From Hohaiivirga sp031546825 (lineage in GTDB: Bacteria > Pseudomonadota > Alphaproteobacteria > Rhizobiales > Beijerinckiaceae), in contig JAVBJU010000004.1 in assembly GCA_031546825.1 (NCBI GenBank), positions 36,820 to 100,819 on the forward strand: DNA of 64,000 nt, read 5' to 3'. A model generated the notes under the pieces. That model had not been told where the DNA came from. It did no database searches and saw only the letters and a list, made by a program, of their open reading frames with translations. The translations under genes and the position numbers were made by a program. Below are positions 60,369 to 64,000 of this stretch, piece by piece (the stretch's first letter is position 1; every line of letters starts with the position of its first letter).

Positions 60369-60416
60369 CAGCACGTTGCCGAAAAGAGCTAAGTGGTTAT
60401 TTAATAAGGATTTTAG

Positions 60417-60449
60417 CATGCCGGACCATCGTGGTTCGGCATGTTTTTT
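60417..60449 (+). terminator. Terminator of clpX
   Basis: Stem CATGCCGGA / TTCGGCATG (one mismatch) with a 9-base loop, followed by TTTTTT, 48 bp past the stop. The rest of the gap to lon (60369-60671) shows no gene. Confidence 0.75.
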
Positions 60450-60671
60450 GAGGGTCACTTCGTGTTGAAGGGGTCCCGGCTTGAAATGTCGGGAAGGGCA
60501 CGCCACTTATGCAGATGCGTAAACATGGTATGCTCATGGAAGAGATGCAATTTTGCGTACCGGGCGCAGTTCTCATGAACTTGTTTCATTACGAGACCGG
60601 AGCGTAACGGTAAGGTGTCTGTCAGCCTGCTTTAGGAGGGGGTGACGGACAGAAGGGAAAGGAAAACCTCC

Positions 60672-63101
60672 ATGACACAAAGCAAGTCTCGCAAGCCGGT
60701 TGTTCCGGGCGAAAAGGGGACTTACGCCGTGTTGCCGCTGCGCGATATCGTTGTGTTTCCGCACATGATCGTGCCGCTGTTCGTCGGACGGGAAAAGTCT
60801 ATCCGCGCGCTTGAGGAAGTGGTCAAAACCGAACAGCATATTTTGCTGGCTACCCAGATCAACGCCGGAGATGATGATCCGGATGTTGATGCGATTTACA
60901 AGGTCGGTACGCTGGCAACCGTGTTGCAGCTTCTGAAGCTCCCGGACGGAACCGTGAAGGTTCTGGTCGAAGGGGCAGGGCGTGCACGTGCGGATTCCTA
61001 CACCCAGATCAATGATTTTTATTCCGCCGAAGCGGAAGTGCTTGCTGATGATCTTGGCGACAACATCGAGGCCGAAGCGTTGGCCCGTTCGGTGGTGGCG
61101 GAGTTTGAAAACTACGTCAAACTGAACAAGAAGGTTTCGCCTGAGGTGGTGACTGCGATTGCGCAACTCACCGACCCATCCAAGCTTGCGGATACCATTG
61201 CCTCGCATCTCGCGGTGAAAATCAGCGACAAACAAAGTGTGCTCGAAACGCCGACCGTGGTTGAGCGTCTCGAAAAGATGCTTGGCCTCATGGAGAGCGA
61301 GATTTCGGTGCTCCAGGTCGAGAAGCGCATTCGCACGCGCGTCAAACGCCAGATGGAGAAGACGCAGCGCGAGTACTATCTCAACGAGCAGATGAAGGCG
61401 ATCCAGAAGGACCTGGGCGACGAGGACGGCCGGGATGAACTCGGCGAGCTTGAAGAGAAGATCATCAAGACCAAGCTCTCCAAGGAAGCGCGCGAGAAAG
61501 CCCATGCCGAGCTGAAAAAGCTGCGGCAGATGTCGCCGATGTCGGCAGAAGCAACGGTGGTGCGTAATTACCTTGATTGGCTGCTGTCCATTCCGTGGGG
61601 CAAGCGCTCCAAGGTGAGGAAGGATCTCGCCGCTGCCGAGGGTGTGCTTGATGCTGATCACTACGGCCTCGACAAAGTCAAAGAACGCATCGTCGAATAT
61701 CTTGCCGTGCAACAGCGCGCCAACAAGCTCACAGGTCCGATTCTTTGCCTCGTCGGCCCTCCCGGCGTCGGCAAAACCTCGCTTGGCAAATCCATCGCCA
61801 GGGCAACCGGGCGTGAATTTGTCCGCATGTCCCTTGGCGGCGTGCGCGATGAAGCAGAGATTCGGGGACATCGCCGGACATATATCGGTTCCATGCCTGG
61901 CAAGATCATTCAGTCGATGCGCAAGGCCAAGACCAATAATCCGCTGATTTTGCTCGACGAAATCGACAAGCTCGGCATGGATTTCCGTGGCGATCCGTCA
62001 TCCGCGCTTCTTGAAGTGCTGGATCCGGAACAGAACAACACATTCAATGACCACTATCTTGAGGTCGATTATGACCTGTCGAATGTGATGTTCGTGACCA
62101 CGGCCAACACGCTCAATATTCCTCCGGCCCTTCTGGACCGCATGGAGGTGATCCGCATCGCCGGTTACACCGAAGATGAAAAGGTCGAGATCGCCCGGGC
62201 GCACCTAATTTCCAGCAGCGAGAAGAAGCATGGTCTCGCGCACAAGGAATGGAGCATCACCGATGATGGTCTCATCGAGTTGGTGCGTCGCTATACCCGC
62301 GAGGCCGGGGTGCGTAACCTTGAGCGTGAACTGTCGAATCTGATGCGCAAGGCGGTCAAGGAGATCCTCATCTCCAAGGTGAAGAACGTCACGATCAATG
62401 CGACAAACCTCGCCGATTATCTCGGCCCACCGCGCTATCGCTTCGGTGAAGTGGAAAGCAAGGACATGGTCGGCGTCGTTACGGGACTTGCCTGGACGGA
62501 AGTCGGCGGAGAGCTTCTGACCATCGAGGGTATTTCGCTTCCCGGTAAGGGTCGCCTGACGGTGACCGGTAACTTGCGCGATGTGATGAAAGAATCGATT
62601 TCTGCGGCAGCCACCTATGTGCGGTCGCGGGCCATCGATTTCGGCATCAAGCCGCCGGTGTTCGAGAAGCGCGATATCCACGTCCACGTGCCAGAAGGCG
62701 CGACGCCGAAGGACGGCCCATCGGCCGGAATCGGCATGGCGACGGTGATCGCGTCGATCATGACAGGCATTCCGGTGCGCCGGGATGTGGCCATGACCGG
62801 TGAAGTCACTCTGCGTGGTCGCGTTCTGCCGATTGGCGGATTGAAGGAAAAACTCCTTGCGGCTTTACGCGGCGGCATCAAGCGCGTCATCATTCCAGAG
62901 GATAACGTTAAGGATCTGGTGGAGATGCCAGAGAGCCTCAAGAACGGTCTTGAAATCGTTCCGGTAACGACGATGGATCAGGTTCTGCAACACGCCTTGG
63001 TGCGGTTACCAGAGCCCATAGAATGGGATGATTCCACCGATTCGACAGGGGCTCCGCAGGCCCCGGCCGAAGACGACACAAGCGTCTCATTGGCGCATTA
63101 A
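60672..63101 (+). CDS. lon: ATP-dependent Lon protease
   Basis: 809 residues from ATG 60672. N-terminal substrate domain (YAVLPLRDIVVFPHMIVPLFVGR), AAA+ with Walker A GPPGVGKTS and Walker B ILLDEIDKLG, and the protease domain with the Ser-Lys dyad: Ser near 683 in PKDGPSAGI and Lys near 725 in GGLKEKLLAA. It degrades misfolded and regulatory proteins. A terminator follows directly. Confidence 0.97.
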   Translation: MTQSKSRKPVVPGEKGTYAVLPLRDIVVFPHMIVPLFVGREKSIRALEEVVKTEQHILLATQINAGDDDPDVDAIYKVGTLATVLQLLKLPDGTVKVLVEGAGRARADSYTQINDFYSAEAEVLADDLGDNIEAEALARSVVAEFENYVKLNKKVSPEVVTAIAQLTDPSKLADTIASHLAVKISDKQSVLETPTVVERLEKMLGLMESEISVLQVEKRIRTRVKRQMEKTQREYYLNEQMKAIQKDLGDEDGRDELGELEEKIIKTKLSKEAREKAHAELKKLRQMSPMSAEATVVRNYLDWLLSIPWGKRSKVRKDLAAAEGVLDADHYGLDKVKERIVEYLAVQQRANKLTGPILCLVGPPGVGKTSLGKSIARATGREFVRMSLGGVRDEAEIRGHRRTYIGSMPGKIIQSMRKAKTNNPLILLDEIDKLGMDFRGDPSSALLEVLDPEQNNTFNDHYLEVDYDLSNVMFVTTANTLNIPPALLDRMEVIRIAGYTEDEKVEIARAHLISSSEKKHGLAHKEWSITDDGLIELVRRYTREAGVRNLERELSNLMRKAVKEILISKVKNVTINATNLADYLGPPRYRFGEVESKDMVGVVTGLAWTEVGGELLTIEGISLPGKGRLTVTGNLRDVMKESISAAATYVRSRAIDFGIKPPVFEKRDIHVHVPEGATPKDGPSAGIGMATVIASIMTGIPVRRDVAMTGEVTLRGRVLPIGGLKEKLLAALRGGIKRVIIPEDNVKDLVEMPESLKNGLEIVPVTTMDQVLQHALVRLPEPIEWDDSTDSTGAPQAPAEDDTSVSLAH

Positions 63102-63122
63102 TTCCTCAAAAATAATAAAAAG

Positions 63123-63153
63123 CCCCGGATTTTTGAGATCCGGGGTTTTTTTT
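63123..63153 (+). terminator. Terminator of lon
   Basis: Stem CCCCGGAT / ATCCGGGG with a 7-base loop, then eight T residues, 22 bp past the stop. Confidence 0.9.
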
Positions 63154-63290
63154 GCTGGAAATAACGTGGAAATGGCCTTTTTGCTGCATTTCAGGGCTTG
63201 CGCATGGCATTTCTTTGGGCCACACCATTTGTCCGAAACGATGGCAAATTATGGATTCTTACCGCCGTCGTCTTAACGGAGGACTATAGG

Positions 63291-63569
63291 ATGAATAAAG
63301 GCGAGCTCATTAGCGCCGTTGCGGAAAAAGCCGGCCTCCCCAAGGGTCAGACTGGCGAAGTCATTGATGCCGCTCTCGCGACCATCACTGCCGCTCTGAA
63401 GAAGGGCGATGAAGTGAAGTTGGTTGGTTTTGGCACATTCGTTGTGACCAAGCGCGCCGCTGGCGAAGCCCGCAACCCGCGGACCGGTGAAAAGGTCAAG
63501 GTTCCGGCTTCAAAGACTCCGAAGTTCCGCGCTGGCGCGGGCCTTAAGGACGCCGTCAACGGAAAGTAA
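63291..63569 (+). CDS. hupB: DNA-binding protein HU
   Basis: 92 residues from ATG 63291 (GGAGG site). MNKGELISAVAEKAGLPKGQ and KLVGFGTFVVTKRAAGEARN-PRTGEK carry the HU signature; the Pro-tipped DNA-binding arms include NPRTGE. It is a nucleoid protein and lies after lon in the conserved order. Confidence 0.96.
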   Translation: MNKGELISAVAEKAGLPKGQTGEVIDAALATITAALKKGDEVKLVGFGTFVVTKRAAGEARNPRTGEKVKVPASKTPKFRAGAGLKDAVNGK

Positions 63570-63589
63570 TTTCCGGAGAACGTACGAAA

Positions 63590-63629
63590 AGAAGGCCGAT
63601 ACGCCTTGCGTTATCGGTCTTCTTTTTTT
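63590..63629 (+). terminator. Terminator of hupB
   Basis: A 12-bp stem AGAAGGCCGATA / TATCGGTCTTCT (one G-U pair) followed by a T-run, 20 bp past the stop. Confidence 0.85.
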
Positions 63630-63666
63630 AAATGATAGCGCGATCCGGTAAGCCGGATGGTTTTGA

Positions 63667-63742
63667 GGGCGATTAGCTCAGTTGGTAGAGCATCTCGTTT
63701 ACACCGAGAGGGTCGGCAGTTCGAGCCTGTCATCGCCCACCA
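63667..63742 (+). tRNA. tRNA-Val (TAC)
   Basis: A 76-nt cloverleaf with encoded CCA. The acceptor stem GGGCGAT pairs with ATCGCCC. The anticodon loop TTTACAC holds TAC, and the T-loop AGTTCGAGCCT is standard. Confidence 0.97.
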
Positions 63743-63753
63743 GAATTTCTTTA

Positions 63754-63788
63754 AGCCCCTTGGAATGATTTCCCAGGGGCTTTTTTTT
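63754..63788 (+). terminator. Terminator of tRNA-Val
   Basis: Stem AGCCCCT / AGGGGCT with an inner GG/CC pair, followed by eight T residues, 12 bp past the tRNA. Confidence 0.85.
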
Positions 63789-63869
63789 GCCCTTTGGCAG
63801 GCGAGGGGGCAAAGGTGCAACCAGTGCAGGTGCCTTCCTGCGTGATGCTTTCGGCTCTCAGAGCCTGAC

Positions 63870-64000
63870 TCATAATCCATAGGTTGCGATTTTTCGTATT
63901 GTTGCTCTGATACTTGCGATGGTCATCCATGCTTCAGCGCTGAGTATTGAGCGTTCGAAATCCTTTGCCAGACGCCTATCCTGACCGAGTATAGCGAAGG
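63870..64000 (-). mobile_element. C-terminal end of an IS5-type transposase (element continues beyond window)
   Basis: On the minus strand the last about 43 codons before the stop (63870-63872) read FAILGQDRRLAKDFERS and then a helical ASIRATIRKIATYGL end. The LGxDRRLAKDFE block is the C-terminal hallmark of IS5-family DDE transposases, containing the catalytic-region Arg and Glu. GGCTCT/AGAGCC at 63852-63864 lies just outside the stop and may be part of the IS terminus. The remainder of the element lies to the right of the window. Confidence 0.75.

Noticed and set aside
59004..60506. 500-codon open frame on the minus strand across clpX
   Set aside because: It is the antisense of a fully conserved clpX; such long antisense frames are expected in GC-rich codon-biased genes and no family is recognisable.
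60573..61871. 432-codon minus-strand frame opposite lon
   Set aside because: Antisense shadow of the conserved lon AAA+ region.
1..64000. CRISPR arrays, prophage, rRNA operon, toxin-antitoxin pairs or known defence systems
   Set aside because: None seen: no regularly spaced repeats, no phage structural or integrase genes, and no recognisable defence genes. The ABC and ankyrin genes alone do not make a defence island.

Overview
The window is a chromosomal stretch of an alphaproteobacterium of the order Hyphomicrobiales. The evidence is the gene content and order: tRNA-Leu/tig/clpP/clpX/lon/hupB/tRNA-Val, pcm/tolC/popZ-like/valS, clpS/clpA, dinB/DUF3572/divK, glnB/glnA, an EipB-type periplasmic protein and DUF1489. 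A Brucellaceae (Ochrobactrum-like) member is a reasonable guess, but the genus cannot be fixed from sequence alone. There is no rRNA, CRISPR array or prophage. The only mobile DNA seen is the end of an IS5-type transposase at the right edge and one MITE-like palindromic element near 11 kb.

1-7.3 kb, minus strand: a seven-gene operon that looks like a sulfoquinovose (6-sulfoglucose) catabolic cluster of the sulfo-Embden-Meyerhof-Parnas type. Three proteins are recognisable relatives of E. coli YihU (sulfolactaldehyde reductase), YihT (sulfofructose-1-phosphate aldolase) and YihV (sulfofructose kinase, cut by the window edge). With them are an aldose 1-epimerase (YihR role), two major-facilitator permeases of families different from E. 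coli YihO/YihP, and a zinc alcohol dehydrogenase that has no counterpart in the E. coli cluster. No isomerase (YihS), sulfoquinovosidase (YihQ) or regulator (YihW) is in the window; they may lie to the left. This is the most interesting region.

7.5-22.3 kb: envelope and metabolic genes. They include a YdcF/M48 protease/YjgN-like membrane set, a GH25 lysozyme-like lipoprotein, a secreted protein of unknown function, a nitroreductase plus flavin-reductase-like pair, a BASS-family transporter, and a three-gene lipid-linked sugar cassette (GT39, GT2, LAB_N). MetC, SseA and an AlaX tRNA-editing protein follow, then tRNA-Asn and tRNA-Cys.

22.4-39.8 kb: conserved core. pcm-like, tolC/bepC, popZ-like, valS, DUF1489, a DnaJ-domain membrane protein, a D-Ala-D-Ala carboxypeptidase with SPOR domain, clpS-clpA, an ArsD-like protein lacking the usual cysteine pair, RidA, EipB, dinB, DUF3572 and divK.

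40-48 kb: transport and accessory genes (glnHPQ, an SbmA/YddA-like ABC protein, rpmG, an MsbA-like exporter, an ankyrin-repeat protein). divK is not followed by pleD. 48-56.4 kb: NUDIX, RNase R, glnA, glnB with a sigma-54-type promoter, the bifunctional NAD(P)HX repair enzyme and a multicopper-oxidase-fold protein that has lost its type 1 copper ligands. 56.4-64 kb: the tig/clpP/clpX/lon/hupB protein-quality-control block and tRNA-Val.

A recurring layout is a GC-rich, perfect or near-perfect hairpin without a U-tract between neighbouring genes read in the same direction (for example at 2700, 4304, 5449, 19827, 28214, 40872 and 58134).
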